Shown: positions 36,591 through 48,721, counted from the stretch's first letter. The stretch is DNA of 64,000 nucleotides from Trichuris trichiura (GCA_037903355.1 JBAJFE010000016.1:124001-188000), one strand, 5' to 3'. Program-made: numbers and translations. The notes: a model not told the origin generated them from the sequence alone.

Positions 36591-37625
36591 ATGAACCTTC
36601 CAAGTAACGCTCATCGTCGGTATAACCCGCTAAAAGACGAATGGGTTATTGTGGCTCCTCAGCGGCTTGAACGACCTTGGAAAGGGGAAGAGGAAAAGCC
36701 GATTGGGTTGGATTCGAGAACGAACGAAAAGGCTAAAGCCTTGCAACCCGGCTCGCGAAGAAGTAGCGGCTTAGTGAATCCAGATTACGAGCAAACCTTC
36801 TGGTTTGTAAACGACTTTCCCGCCTTGGACGGGCGGACAATTACGGAAGCCAGCATCGAAGAGGCGAAGCAGGACCCGCTATTTCGCACTCAGCCCGCGC
36901 TTGGTGTTTGTCGTGTTCTATGCTATCATCGGTGTAGCGAAAAGCATTTTGCCTCAATGTCAGTGGACGAAATTGCGAGAGTGGTCGACTGTTGGGTAGA
37001 GCAGTTGAAAACGCTGAGTACTGATTACGACTGGGTTCAAATTTTTGAAAATCGAGGCGCTGCCGTCGGCTGCAGTAACATCCATCCGCACGGCCAAGTT
37101 TGGGCAACAAAGTATCTACCCAACATTCCAACAGTGATGAATTGCTGCCAGCAGAAATATCATCGTGAACACAACAGTTGTATGCTTCTTGATTACGCTA
37201 AGCGGGAAATGGCGGATGGAAGAAGGACAGTTTTGACTAACGATCACTGGTTGATCGTTGTTCCTTTTTGGGCAGTTTGGCCTTTCGAAACGATGCTCTT
37301 ACCTGTTCGTCATGTGACGCGGCTAACCGACTTGACTGATGAGGAAAAGAAAAGTTTAGCCGACGCTCTTGGCAGCCTATTGCGTATATACGACGGCATG
37401 TTTAAGACTCCATTTCCATACAGTATGGGATGGTACTGCGCACCGACTGGCCGATACCTTTCACATAATATGAGCCACTGGCAGCTTCACGCCGTCTTTT
37501 TGCCGCCTCTTCTCAGATCCGCTACGGTAAAAAAATTTATGGCGGGCTTTGAATTGCTTTGTGAGCCGCAACGTGACTTGACTCCCGAAACTGCCGCAGA
37601 GTGTCTACGTGCAGTCTTCGCGTAG
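36591..37625 (+). CDS. GALT: Galactose-1-phosphate uridylyltransferase
   Basis: An intronless gene of 344 codons from the ATG at 36591. The family blocks appear in order: RRYNPLKDEWVIVAPQR, NPDYEQTFWFVNDFPAL, VQIFENRGAAVGCSN, the active-site HPHGQVWA (nucleophilic His), LVLTxxHW-like VLTNDHWLIVVPFWAVWP, FPYSMGWYCAPTG and HWQLHAVFLPPLLRSATVKK. The enzyme exchanges UMP between UDP-glucose and galactose-1-phosphate in the Leloir pathway. The C-terminus stops about 30 residues short of the human protein, at a usual place for invertebrates. Absence of introns among intron-rich neighbours, and the two broken 5' copies upstream, suggest a retrocopy origin or recent local rearrangement. Confidence 0.95.
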   Translation: MNLPSNAHRRYNPLKDEWVIVAPQRLERPWKGEEEKPIGLDSRTNEKAKALQPGSRRSSGLVNPDYEQTFWFVNDFPALDGRTITEASIEEAKQDPLFRTQPALGVCRVLCYHRCSEKHFASMSVDEIARVVDCWVEQLKTLSTDYDWVQIFENRGAAVGCSNIHPHGQVWATKYLPNIPTVMNCCQQKYHREHNSCMLLDYAKREMADGRRTVLTNDHWLIVVPFWAVWPFETMLLPVRHVTRLTDLTDEEKKSLADALGSLLRIYDGMFKTPFPYSMGWYCAPTGRYLSHNMSHWQLHAVFLPPLLRSATVKKFMAGFELLCEPQRDLTPETAAECLRAVFA

Positions 37626-37730
37626 ATCTGACGTCTTCTTTTTCTATGTTTTATTATTGTAGAAAAAGTTAGTGATTGGAATAGTAAAGTAGTCGACACA
37701 CCTAAAGCTCATTTATAAACAAATATGCAA

Positions 37731-37848
37731 TTTTGTTCTAATCTCTTCGTAGCAGGATTTTCAGCCCGTTTTTTAATTAACATTTCTGCAATAAATGTTA
37801 ATTAAAAAACGGGTTGAAAAATCCCGCTACGAAGAGATTAGAACAAAA
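37731..37848. repeat. Palindrome with about 55-base arms
   Basis: TTTTGTTCTAATCTCTTCGT at 37731 matches its inverted copy ending at 37848, with ATTTTCAGCCCGTTTTTTAA within the arm. The same sequence forms the spacers between units of the 44-64 kb array. Confidence 0.85.
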
Positions 37849-37849
37849 T

Positions 37850-39320
37850 TTCTAAACGCCCGTTAAAAGAAAAGAAAAAGGGAAAACAAATATAAAAAAC
37901 AAATTATTAAATTTAAACATATAACTGCGCGGGAAAAAGACCGTCTTCTGAGCTTTGTTGATCTTATTTTATAACCGCTAACAGATCGGCCTCATAAATG
38001 AAATTCAGGTAAGAATTTTAAACCATGTTGCTGAGGATGTTTGACGTAGGCTTCTAAAGGGAGCGTAAAATTCTGCTGTGATTCGTTTTATGCTTTTAAT
38101 TACAGATATTGATATTTTATCACTTTCTGGAAAAGATAACAAATGAAATCGATTAGGACCGCTAACAGCACTCACTAATACCGAACAGATTAAGTTCTGA
38201 ACTTTGCTTTTCAAAGAACTCTTATTGATATTTGACGGGAAGGCTCTGCCATTCCCTGTAAAATACAACGAACTTAGTATAAACACTTTTAAGTCGATCA
38301 TCGTTATGAGTAAAACCTTTACTTGGACTCTATCTTGAAGAATGATTATCAAGTACAATAACTAGCATTAAAAAAATAATGAGTTTCATCTTCCAGGAAA
38401 AAGTTATTTTCAGGGACATTCCTATTCCAATGGCTAACAATATTATTAATTGTTATTTCCTTTTTTGCATAATATATTAAAATAATGCCCGTTCGACTTA
38501 TTAACCCAGCGGAGTTTTCAGGGCTAGTCGTATCCCACCGTTCGGTGCGCGACTAGCTTTGAAAGATCGCTAAGCAAAAATAATTCAGTAAACTGAGCGG
38601 GTATCATTTTCTTACATTTTAAAAAAATAAAGCAAGATTCGGAAAGTTCGTTGCGAAATAAAATTTAAATATATTAATTATTTTTACGTCATATTACTCT
38701 TACGTAATTCTTCCTTTGAAAAGCCACGGAAGAGAATTCAAATTTAAAAAGTTTGCTTCAAGCTAGTGCATAAGTGCCTCCGAAAAAGTAATCAATGTTC
38801 TTTTATTAAGTATGTAAAGCTTAAGTTATCCGATTATGCAAATGCGAAGATGCAATTCCTATATTAAGACTGTTTAAGACCTGCTCATCACTAGCTTACC
38901 TTTGACTTAACCTGATTATCATTAATACGGTTAAAGCATTCTACATGAGTAAAAGGTGACCGGTTAGTACCGATATCTTGATTGCGCTACGTTGGAAAAA
39001 TCACTATTACCTTCCGCCGGAACAAAGGCGTTTTTAAGTTTTCGATAGCTCGGCTTAAACTTACTTTACACAGTGGGCGGTGCTCAGCTTTGCTGAAAAA
39101 ATTTCGTAATGGATAAAAGAAAAGGGACGAAAACTAACTCCGCATTTAAATATTACAGAGCTTACTTTTGTTAGTTTGAATTTGGCTACTTAAATAGCAT
39201 TATTTCAAGAGTCTTACAGCCTACCAATTGCAAAGTGCTCTTAAATAATAATTCTTTAACAAACATGGTAAAACGTTTATCTTGTTTGAACAACAACTTA
39301 AATACAGCGACCGACGAATG
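37850..39320. other. Gene-free stretch between GALT and GNPDA
   Basis: AT-rich. A minus-strand open frame at 38005-38358 lacks an ATG at its start and any family motif. Confidence 0.4.
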
Positions 39321-39326
39321 TCAAGA

Positions 39327-40858
39327 TCAGATACCGAAAAGTGAACGTTGGTCGGTTACATTCTTTGAGTCTTCCGTTTTCTTACTGTCTTCGCTTTTTT
39401 CTGTCTCAAGTGTACGGTCCACTATTTGGCCCATGTACTGAGCGGTTTGCGTTTTGAAATACTTCACTGTTTTGACTTTCAGTTCCATCGTAGAATCTTC
39501 GTCGCATACCATCATTGCATTCGGGTGCATTTGAAACATCGACGCTGTCCACATGTGATTTACTCCTTTTCAATCACATTTTTAATGGCTATAGCCTTTT
39601 GGGCTCCGCAAGCCAGAATCATAACCTGGAATGCTCTCAACGTTTAGGCGCTTTGGACATTGCAACATTTTTCAACTTGAAATAGTAAACTTTTAAACAT
39701 CTGACTATTTGCCGCCGCACGGTTTTTATACAATGCCAATATTATGTACATCAAATGGTTTTACAAAGCATTTCTTGGAACATAGGGCACTATTAAGTCG
39801 TCTGTTTTTGGGAAAATATGCAAAGCCTTTTTCTTCTAACCTTTTTCAAATATTTCCCGCATTACCGTACTGTATATTACTGATGATCAAGTTGAAAATT
39901 TAGTTTTCAATTAATTTAGAGGGAATAAATGAGAGAGCTTAAACTTTAACGTAACACTAACACTTTTAAGTTGTAGTGCTCATACAATCGATATCAAATA
40001 TCTCACCTCCTTAGCGTCCATTATGGTTCCAACCCCAACTGTCAGAGCTGTTTTGGGAACCTGATGCACGTCGTTATTAAAAAACCTTGCGTTGGCCATT
40101 ACTGTCTCAGCGGTGAGCATTTTAACTCGTGTTCGAGAAGTAAGACTTGAACCAGGCTCGTTAAATGCGATGTGACCATCCGGGCCTATACCTTTAAAAT
40201 TAAAGATGCTGTATTTGACGATTTTTAAAACGGTTAGATATACCCCCGACGAATAGTTGAATACCACCAGCTAATTGAATCTTCTTCTCGAATTCGGCGC
40301 TTTCGCGTTCCAAATCGCAGCAGTTACCATCCAGTATATGTACATTGGCAGCTTGAATATCGATATGACGAAAGAAGTTACAGTACATATACGAATGGTA
40401 ACTCTGCGGATGATTCTTAGGTATACCTAAAGTTTGAATTACTTAAAACACGCATAGGTATATATATTAACCTACCTATATATTCATCCATGTTGAAAGT
40501 CTTGACGAACTCGAACGACAATTCGCCAGTACGATAAAAAGCTACCAATCGTTGGTACATTCCCAGCATTGTCCCGCCTAAGGAGAGTAAACGTACAGCG
40601 TGTACAATTCAAAAGTTGAGGCGTCAATAAACACCGGTCAAAGCGGAAAGTAAGCTTAGGACAAACCAGTTTGGAAAAATGCAGCCACAAGCTTACAAGA
40701 AAGCTGTCAACTAAGGGAAAAGAAAAAAATGTACCCGAAGGGAGACCAATGGTAAAGTAGTGATCGGGACTGGGTTGAAATTCCAGGATTTTCCGCTTGA
40801 TATACTGGGCGGCAAAGTCGCAAACTTCTTCAGCGTTATCCAGTATGATCACCCGCAT
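39327..40858 (-). CDS. GNPDA: Glucosamine-6-phosphate deaminase
   Basis: Minus-strand exons rebuild the enzyme: [20 protein letters not shown] (40858), [18 protein letters not shown] across an intron, [53 protein letters not shown] across a 75-base intron, [34 protein letters not shown], then [10 protein letters not shown] and [18 protein letters not shown], ending FGI at 39327. It converts glucosamine-6-phosphate to fructose-6-phosphate and ammonia. In the IEKG-VNHMW segment (about 39570) one base is missing relative to the expected frame (AAAAGGAGTAAAT), which would cause a stop; a consensus error in a G run is the simplest reading, since the rest is well conserved. Confidence 0.92.
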
Positions 40859-40869
40859 TATTGTTCGTT

Positions 40870-43015
40870 TTGAGTTAGGTCGATGAAGCGAGCGGTCTGA
40901 AAGTGCAGCGGGTGAGTAACAAGCTACATTATAGCCAAAAGGTTACAAGCAGGTTCGACAGGTCAGCCTTAATCCGCACGGAGCTACGACTAAAGAAACC
41001 AAACCGCTTGCAGCGATAATACAGTATCAAGTGTTTGCAGGTTGATTTTACTTAATGAACCTGAGGTTGTAATCAATGAAACCGCAGAAAATACTAGAAG
41101 TAATCGTTTAAACTTAATAGAGTTGTCTTATTTAAAACAGTACTGTAAAAATCTGCCGAAAACGACGCTATCATTCCGTCGAAAAGCTGCTGCAATGTTT
41201 TCAGTGGGTACACAATTCGGGTCTTTTCCAGTAAACGCTCGGTTGGTACTGTAGTTAAAAGTGAAATCAAGTTACTTTATCCTAAGTAATTGCATATGGC
41301 CTGAACGGGGTTAATGCTGATATTAGGTTTATGCTTAGGCTATTAGTGCTACTGAAACCAATTAGTCTTGATTTTAAACTTCAAAACTAGGTAGTGAAAC
41401 TAAGTTCAGCCTGGCCTCATGGGACGTGTTTTTAATTCCGCCTACCGTATTACCCGACGTCAAATGAAGAAAAGCTAAATTTTTTAGTGCTATTAAGCCA
41501 TGATGAATTGGTAAATCCCCTTTTGATTTTCTCGGAAGGAGACAGTTAGGATAGCCAAACGATCTGCTAAAATGACGCTTGTTGTCGTCATGTTACCGCT
41601 AGATAATTCGCAAACTTTTCTGGTGGAGAATATGCCTTTTCGCGTTAAAACAAAATAGTTTTAACGAATGAAATGACTCATTTCTGCGTGCAAGATTTTA
41701 CTAAGCACGCTGTTTGTCCGGAAGGATAATGTCCTTAAACGCGTTACACGAGCAAAAATAAAATAGAAAAATGAATGCGTAGTGAAATTTTTATTGTTGA
41801 AGTACTATTACCTAAACTGTCCGTTAAACCAGCCATGAATGGGTCATCTATACATACGAAGACATTTCAATAATTTCTAACTTTGTAGTTCGCGAGACTT
41901 TTATATTCCAGCTTTGGTATTTGATATGTAAAAGTATCGAAACTTTGTTTCTCTAATGTTTCACGTTCGTATCCACTCTTTCGGCAAACAAAAATGACAC
42001 CGCAGTGAAAAAGCAATATTAAAATTGCACTTTGCTACAGCGCGGCAAGCTTCTACTCATCTTACTGAAAATGCGAAGCTGTTTTGGCTCGTGCAATGTA
42101 TCACAAGTGCGTCATCTGCTTTTCTGTTATTTCAATTTGCCAAGTGCTTTTCAAACGTACGGACGATATTTCCATATGCTAAGCTACTATGACACCTACG
42201 AACTGATTAAAAGAGTAAATAAAATCGTCGGATTAACATTTCGAAAGAATTTCTCAGCTCCAATAAATTGTTTTCGTTAAAAGTGTCCAATATTAACGCG
42301 GGCAGATTACCAGCAGTTATGATAGTGCGATGCAGCAGTAATGCAACCGGTCGGTATCCGTTACAGAGATATAAGTTTCCGCCGCGAGAAATAAATGGGT
42401 AACTTTTTTGAGTAAAACGAAGTCTACCGTAGTCTTTCGACGCTTTTTTGAGTGATTATATTTTATGCAGAAAAGCCAGGAAATGTTTTTTTCCAGCCCG
42501 CATATGAGCTCGGTTTGCCCCGCACTTGTTCCTTCGACAGATAGTGGAACGCTATTTTAGTCGTTTGTAATTTTGAAAGTTCTTCTTGATATTGCTAAGG
42601 TGCAAAATGAGGGGACAAAAGGGTGAGCACCGTGAAGTGGGTTCGTCGTGCTTTTGTTACCAAACTGGAAACTGCGAGGAAATTAGCTGCCATACGCAGT
42701 GCAGGCGATTTATTCGAAAGCATACTTCCATAGTCCCTTAATCTAATCTTTATGCGGAATGGTTTTTGCTTTTTCCGCCCTTTGGTCTTTTGCAGTTTAC
42801 GGAATGCAATCCATTTGATTGGAGCATTATGTGAAGCAAAATAATATATTATATTAACTTGTACAGCCGACGTGGACGCTTATGTGAAAAAAAGAGTTTC
42901 GTATAATAAATTTCAATATATCAGCATAGTAATTTGATACGCAGGTACAATCTGCGACTTGGAGAAAAAAGAGCAAACGTTTTCTGCACGATAGCTGATT
43001 TAACAAAAACTTTTA
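40870..43015. other. Gene-free stretch
   Basis: No exon can be supported. It contains a MITE-like copy at about 41.23-41.45 kb. Confidence 0.4.
41232..41450. mobile_element. MITE-like repeat, third copy of the GGTACTGTA family
   Basis: The left end GGTACTGTAGTTAAAAGTGA, then AATCAAGTT, matches the copies at 22.7 and 29.3 kb. The right end is diverged (AGTCTTGATTTTAAACTTC). A GCTTAGGCT run lies inside. Confidence 0.45.
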
Positions 43016-43019
43016 CGCA

Positions 43020-43295
43020 TTATCCAGCCTTTATGCGGCAGAGCTCATCCCTGTCGTACAAAACAACTTTGCTGTTTTCAACGCATCGGCAGCCATTCTT
43101 CGGTCGCGGATAGCAATTCTCTCTGTAATTGCTGAAACGTGATTTCATTTCTTCAATCACTCTTGCATGGTTTCGACGAGCTTCTTCCTCGACGTTTCTC
43201 TCCCTTGCCGGAGATGCTGTCGTCCTTTCTGCAATGTTTGCCTTTACCCTTACTCGATCAGGCTGATAGATACGTCCCCTGACGTGATAATCAAC
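43020..43295 (-). CDS. Terminal exon of an unrecognised protein
   Basis: After an acceptor ending TTCAG (43296-43297) the minus strand stays open for 91 codons to a TAA at 43020-43022. It has no ATG at its start, so it is an internal-to-terminal exon. Content: a basic N-terminal part (VDYHVRGRIYQPDRVRV), a charged helix ARERNVEEEARRNHARVIEE, then a compact Cys-containing end SRFSNYRENCYPRPKNGCRC with a final ELCRIKAG. Composition, clean splice site and Cys pattern look real. I do not recognise the family. Upstream exons should lie above 43.3 kb but were not found. Confidence 0.5.
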   Translation of the reverse strand, partial: VDYHVRGRIYQPDRVRVKANIAERTTASPARERNVEEEARRNHARVIEEMKSRFSNYRENCYPRPKNGCRCVENSKVVLYDRDELCRIKAG

Positions 43296-44490
43296 CTGAA
43301 CAAACGAAATTCAACGACATATGAGTCGAACTAACTTTGCTAATTTATACCACTGAAAAGCAAGAGATATCAGGAAGCTCAAATGACAAGGGAAATAGTT
43401 GAGCGAAGTCTACCGTAGGCAGACGCGCATAGCTATGCAACGTGTACATCTCAGGGGATGTTTAGAAAATGATTTGTGTTGTGTTGCCGGAAACTAATTT
43501 CGCGCGAAGCTTACGCTTTTCCACGGATTACAAAAAAACACTAACCTTTTAAGATTTGGTTTGAATAGAACATCCACTCATCCTTCAGCTTTCTGCTGAA
43601 GTAGGTTAGGCTGTATTATTTGTTTTTTCTTTTCTTCTAATGAGAGTTTAGAAATTTTGTTCTAATCTGTTACGCAGCGATATTTTCAGATCGTTTTTTA
43701 TTAACGTTTACACAATAATACTGCTGCATAAAAGAATGGGCTATATTATTTGGCAAAAAGCAGTGACTACTCCCACATCCGTGAGCAATAAAAACGTTAC
43801 AAGGTAATAATTGTAAAAAAAAGTTAGATTCTAATAGCATACTGTAAGAAAAGTCTCTGAAAATTATATAAGCAAGTACAATGTCCTCATTTTTTCTTAC
43901 AAACCATTAGTTGAATTGTAACTCATTTATTGCAGCCATCACTGTTTATCAACAGCGCCAGCCGCTGAGTATCAATACACAGCATTCTTCCATCTCGCGT
44001 ACCTGAACTGTCAGCATCATTACTGCTTCGCCTTGAAAACATTACTAAGTAAAATAACGCCTATTCGAACACGTAATTTGCGAAAAGGCTACGGCTACGA
44101 TTTCGATCTTGCAGTCGAGACTACCAGTAAGTGACTAACGGGCGCGTCACGTATGCATAATGAATACTTCGAACAAACGGCGATTCGCCTCCCTGATAAA
44201 ATTGAATCTCGATTTTCAGTCCCGCTAACAGTTTAAATCATGACTTGTTCGCAAACGTTTTTGGAATTTTCTATTTAATACGCGCAAAGTTGGACTTTGC
44301 TTCTGAGCCGCCTATCGTCTGAAAAATGCAGAATCCCTCCTGGAAACCTTGGCAGCATCCCTCAAATTTGCAATAAGACAACGGGACGGCTAAGAAGCAG
44401 GATCCCAAATCGCCGAAGACAGGCTTGCACTAACGGACTAGCAAGATTTCATTTTCATACGGTAAAAAACCTGTTTATTGATTGGCAGGT

Positions 44491-44514
44491 AAGAAGAAGA
44501 AGAAGAAGAAGAAG
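44491..44514 (+). repeat. AAG microsatellite
   Basis: Eight GAA/AAG triplets in unit 1 only. Confidence 0.9.
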
Positions 44515-44852
44515 GAAAAGTGAAATGTGTAATAAACAGATGCTCATGTGACCACGGCGGTCACGAGGGGGAACACCGGTTGGCCGTAGGTTTTGTCATC
44601 CTTCTGCTTGATGTGCGCGAATACAAGTAGTCCCCTTCAGCAATGTACTCTACATGATAACTCATCGCGCCGGAGCGAACTGTGTTCCCATTTTCCAGCG
44701 AGAACAAAAGGAACACACAAGTGCAACGCGGGGCCCTATTTCCGCGTGGGGCGAGGGGAGTGTTTGACGAGAGCATTAGCTGCTGCAGCTTGAAGCATTG
44801 CGATCACGCGTCACTAGCGAATGGACTACTGCGCTTCTGTTGTGCTGTTGCG

Positions 44853-44871
44853 ACTCTCTCTCTCTCTCTCT
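44853..44871 (+). repeat. CT microsatellite
   Basis: Nine CT dinucleotides in unit 1. Confidence 0.9.
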
Positions 44872-45036
44872 TTGCGTGGTTTGTTTTATCGTATATCACT
44901 CGGAGTATCGAATAAACTCTTTTCCAACGAAGCATGGAAGGTAGCGCCGCAGTTACAAACAGAACAGCAAGGCTTTGCCTTTTCCGTTTCCTAGCAATAA
45001 TTGGCTTTTTGCCGTATGAAAATAGGATAGTCAAAC

Positions 45037-45501
45037 CCCATTTACGCGCAGACAGCTGAAACCACGCCAACTGAGGCTGCGAAATCGGTGGAATGGCTAT
45101 ATTAATTCTGTGCTCATAAGGTTGTTCAGCGTTTAGAAGGAAAACCCAATACGCGTTCCAAGCCGGCAAATTAAGCATATTCTTCCTTGAAGAAGATCAT
45201 AATGCAGAGGCTCTTTTGGCATGAAATCGGTTTTTTAAAAAAAGCTTTTGACATATACCTCTCTCTTCGCTTTAGCAATAGGTTCATCTTTCATTCGATG
45301 ATGGCCTCTCCCTGCATCCTTCGTCCGAGAATGACGATTCTTGCCTTCGTGCTCATCGCTGTCCGAGGATGAATCCTGCAAAATACGAAACAGTTCATTG
45401 CAGTAAAGCTACTTACGCGCTTGAATTGCCAATGCGACTACCTTTTTGCCAACTGCACAGGCAACAGCCAGGCAAAGTATAAGCAACCACGTCAGCTGCA
45501 T
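45037..45501 (-). pseudogene. Secreted-protein family, copy 1 (premature stop)
   Basis: Exon 1 (45442-45501) encodes a signal peptide MQLTWLLILCLAVACAVGKK and ends at AAG|GTAGTC. A 66-base intron leads to exon 2 (45375 on), which starts DSSSDSDEHEGKNRHSRTKD, a charged segment. The frame meets TAA about 45235-45237, where intact copies read a residue of the F-F-x-K-T motif; beyond it the similarity continues to the family end near 45037. An alternative donor (GTAAGT) in exon 1 would give a shorter product. Either a pseudogene or a truncated secreted peptide of about 66 residues. Confidence 0.6.
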
Positions 45502-45509
45502 GTTTTCTG

Positions 45510-47960
45510 ACAATGAGCTAGAAAAGTTTACCAGAAAGCTGACTGAATTTCAATCGCACCCCAACAACCAATGGGACAGACTGCCTACCGCCATCTGCCT
45601 TTTCAGCCACACGGCTGAACAACTGACTAACGCGGTTGATTAATTTCAGTTGCTCTAAGGACAATTTCAAATTGAGGACACTTAGTGCATACACTCTTAG
45701 AGTGGACAGGTTCTATCAGCTACCGACTGGTTCTTTTTCGTTTCGAATCTAAACGAGGGATTATTGGGAACATCAGCGTTTCAAAGAAAAGTGTACGGAT
45801 TCTATTTACATGTAACACTACTGAGCGGAAAAAATGACTATCGATTTATGGGTACCTACGTTTTCAAGAGTGAAGCCCTAACTAGCTGACTCAGGGGAGT
45901 GTTTACAAGGAAAACGAATGATATTAGTGACATAATGAAAGTTTTGCTTAATGCACGACAGATTCTTACGAATGAGACAAATGGCAAAATGAAAAGCCAA
46001 CGTCTATGCTACTTCCCACGACGTATGCAAACATTTTGGCTTTCGTTCTCTATAAATGCCGTTTTCAAAACTTTTTCTTTCCGACTCCACAACTGCTGCC
46101 TCTGATAAGCATCTGTGGACTTCAAAATTGAAATATGGTTCGGCTGACTTTTCCTTAACTTCTACGCGATTTACGGTGACGCAGAGGAGCTTGGCGACTC
46201 TTTTGACGTGGAACACAAATTTAAGAAAAAAGAACAGATTGACTCAGGAAAGCAGCACAATCAGTGTGCTTGAATGCAAGACGCACAATAGTATTTGAAG
46301 TCAGAACTATCTTAAACTTTGAATTTGCGTTCAAGAAGACATTTTTGACGTTAGACTTTGCAAGAGAGTTAAGTTTCCATTTATGTCAAAAGCGGGTTGT
46401 CATTTATTCCCAGTCAACTCATAATGCCACAATACCTGCCCGTCACTTCTGCTAATAATATGGCTTAAAAACCATTCCAACAAAGGCCTATAAAAAACCT
46501 TAACTTTTGCGTGTCCTCTAAAGCGGGGAGCTTCGGTCATTACCTTTGTAATACGCGTAGTTTCTGTAAACCTAATATTTCAGAGATAAATGCATTCATT
46601 CAGCTCTGTGATTAGAGACCCATTTAAATTATCTGCGCACATTGCTCATTTCCACCAGTCAGCCTTTCGCGATGTGTGCCCTGACTGAGGGATAACATTT
46701 TGCTGGTGCACTCAAGATTAATTGGTAATAATTTAACAGAAAACAATATGCTAATTGTGGCAATCCTCAGGCTGAAATGAAGAGCACTCCGCGACTCAGT
46801 AGCTTGCTTACTTTAGTACTCACAACAATACCAAAATATAAAAGCTGAAAGCACAGTAAAGCAGTGAATCTGTTTTCACAAAATTAAATAGCCTGCATTT
46901 CCATGCTTTAGCAGAACCTAGCAACTCAGCGACAAAATATGCAAAGCTGACAAAGTCCTTTGGAAATAAGAACAAATTTTAAAAAAATCCTTTTTCCTAG
47001 CGGAAGGCTATTTCATGGTTGACACTGAATGATATAGCAAGTCAAACGGAAAGCAACGACTGCACATCGCCTGCAATCATTAAAGGTTTAGTACGTTGTC
47101 ACGTTGTTCAAAACATCTACTACTTCTGCTTCCGTGTTGCTGCACTAGCTAAACGAAAGGCTTAGAAAATGTTTGCGCAGTAAATCACAGGAACTGCGCC
47201 GCTAATACTTAATATCATTGCTAGCCTTTATAGTCCTTACACGTTGCAGGTTTTCTATGCTTTAGCAGAATTACGACTGTTCATATAATGTAGTGTTTAT
47301 TGTATTAATAATATAATTTTGCGTTTTCATCGTTATACGCAGCGAGAGAAGCTGTAAGTTCTTAATATCTCTTATAAAAAACCAAAGCTTCTTCCTGCAT
47401 TTATCAGCGTAGCCAAGGTCCCCTCCGCGTGTTGATTGGTGCTTAAACACTGTTCCTACTTCCATCTTGTACTGCGCATCTTAACCTGTTTACCCTCTTG
47501 TCAAAAAACATTTACTAGACGCTAATGTAACGTCGGATGACACCAGCTGGAAACTTTTCAAATAAGCAAACTTCTGTTCGTCAAGTCGCATTTTATTAAT
47601 AGCGGTAGTTGGCGGGTTTTGACGACTGTGACGTGAACACAACTGCAAACGTTCTCAAGTTCAAATTTCGTGTCAGCTACTTCCCTGTCTTGTCATTAAT
47701 TTTCAAACATACTTACTGGATGGTGAAATTGTAGCTTTCGTTGTTTGAAAAGGAATTCTAATGCACAGCATCTCTTTTTTACGTAATGCGCGAAAATGTG
47801 AATAGACCACCGCTTTTCACGAATTCTTCAAGCTTTCTGAATTAAGCAAGAGTACTGTTCCAGCTAGGAAATTAAACCACTTTTTCAAACACGAAGGTTC
47901 AGATTTATTTGCAACTGAATGCCTGTATTATTTACTTTTTCTTTTTTTTCTAACAGGCGT
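45510..47960. other. Unit 1 flank, no supported gene
   Basis: Upstream of the minus-strand gene and shared with other units, so the conserved part (45.5-46.1 kb) is a candidate promoter region. Short antisense frames recur here in several copies but show no motif. Confidence 0.4.
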
Positions 47961-48023
47961 TTAGAAATTTTGCTCTATAATTTTGTGTAGCAGTATTTTC
48001 AGCCAGTTTTTTATTAACTTTTA

Positions 48024-48626
48024 TGTTGGGGCATTCTGACGACGCCCACTCACCTTCACACAGTACCTAACCTGGTTTTAGTTAGTCGGTCATTCTACTG
48101 TGCCTTTCTCTCTTCTGTTTCCTGTTTTCACAAGTAAAGCTGTCCTACTCGCTCTCGAATTCCAATAAAGGTTATGGGCCCAGCAGCATCGCCTCTGCGC
48201 CAGTGAAGCTAACGTACAATTGTGTCTGCAAGCCAAACCGTCATTATGGCAATGTCAGCGGCGAAGCCAATCAAGCGCAAGTGGGTTTTCCAAAAGAAAA
48301 CGAATGCTTCGGAAAACGTCCGTTACAAGGCACGTTAGTTGCCAAAGGCCATTCACAGCGAGAAGGAGTAGATCATGAGGACGTATACCCTCGCAAAATC
48401 ACTGAGCCGCGGTAAGCACCACAATCTCAGTGAACTGATAGTCGGTATTGGCGGAGTGATTATCTGAAGATAACGTCACTCCGAGGTGTGGCATGTTGGG
48501 CCATTCCGACGACGCCCCATACAGCACCTAACCTGCTTTTAATAAGTCGGTCGTTCTACTGTGCCTATCTCTCTTGTATTGCCTGTTTTTACAAGTAAAG
48601 CTGTCCTACTCCCTCCAATTCCAACA
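48024..48626 (+). mobile_element. Copia-type LTR retrotransposon remnant
   Basis: LTRs at 48024-48167 and 48494-48626 start TGTTGGG; the right one ends CCAACA. Flanks TTTTA and GTTTA look like a 5-base target duplication. The short interior begins GGTTATGGGCCCAGCAGC, a primer-binding-site-like sequence, and encodes a scrap of copia reverse transcriptase (GTLVAKGHSQREGVDHEDVY). A perfect hairpin (GGAGTGATTATCTGAAGATA...TCACTCC) precedes the right LTR. Almost all of gag-pol is deleted. Confidence 0.75.
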
Positions 48627-48721
48627 GTTTATACAATTAACGTCAATTTGTTTTTCTAAAGTTTTTGCGGAATTGTTTACCCGTTGTTTATTAAACGTTT
48701 ATTGCAAAGGCCTTTATTACG

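Noticed and set aside
38005..38358. 117-codon minus-strand frame
   Set aside because: Its first codon is TTG and no motif, leader or splice partner was found. AT-rich composition makes long frames likely here.
38500..38575. Another hammerhead-like motif
   Set aside because: Superficial similarity (GGAGTTTTCAGGG) but no CTGATGA box on either strand in the right place.
48100..48491. Functional copia polyprotein
   Set aside because: Only about 20 codons of reverse transcriptase remain between the LTRs.
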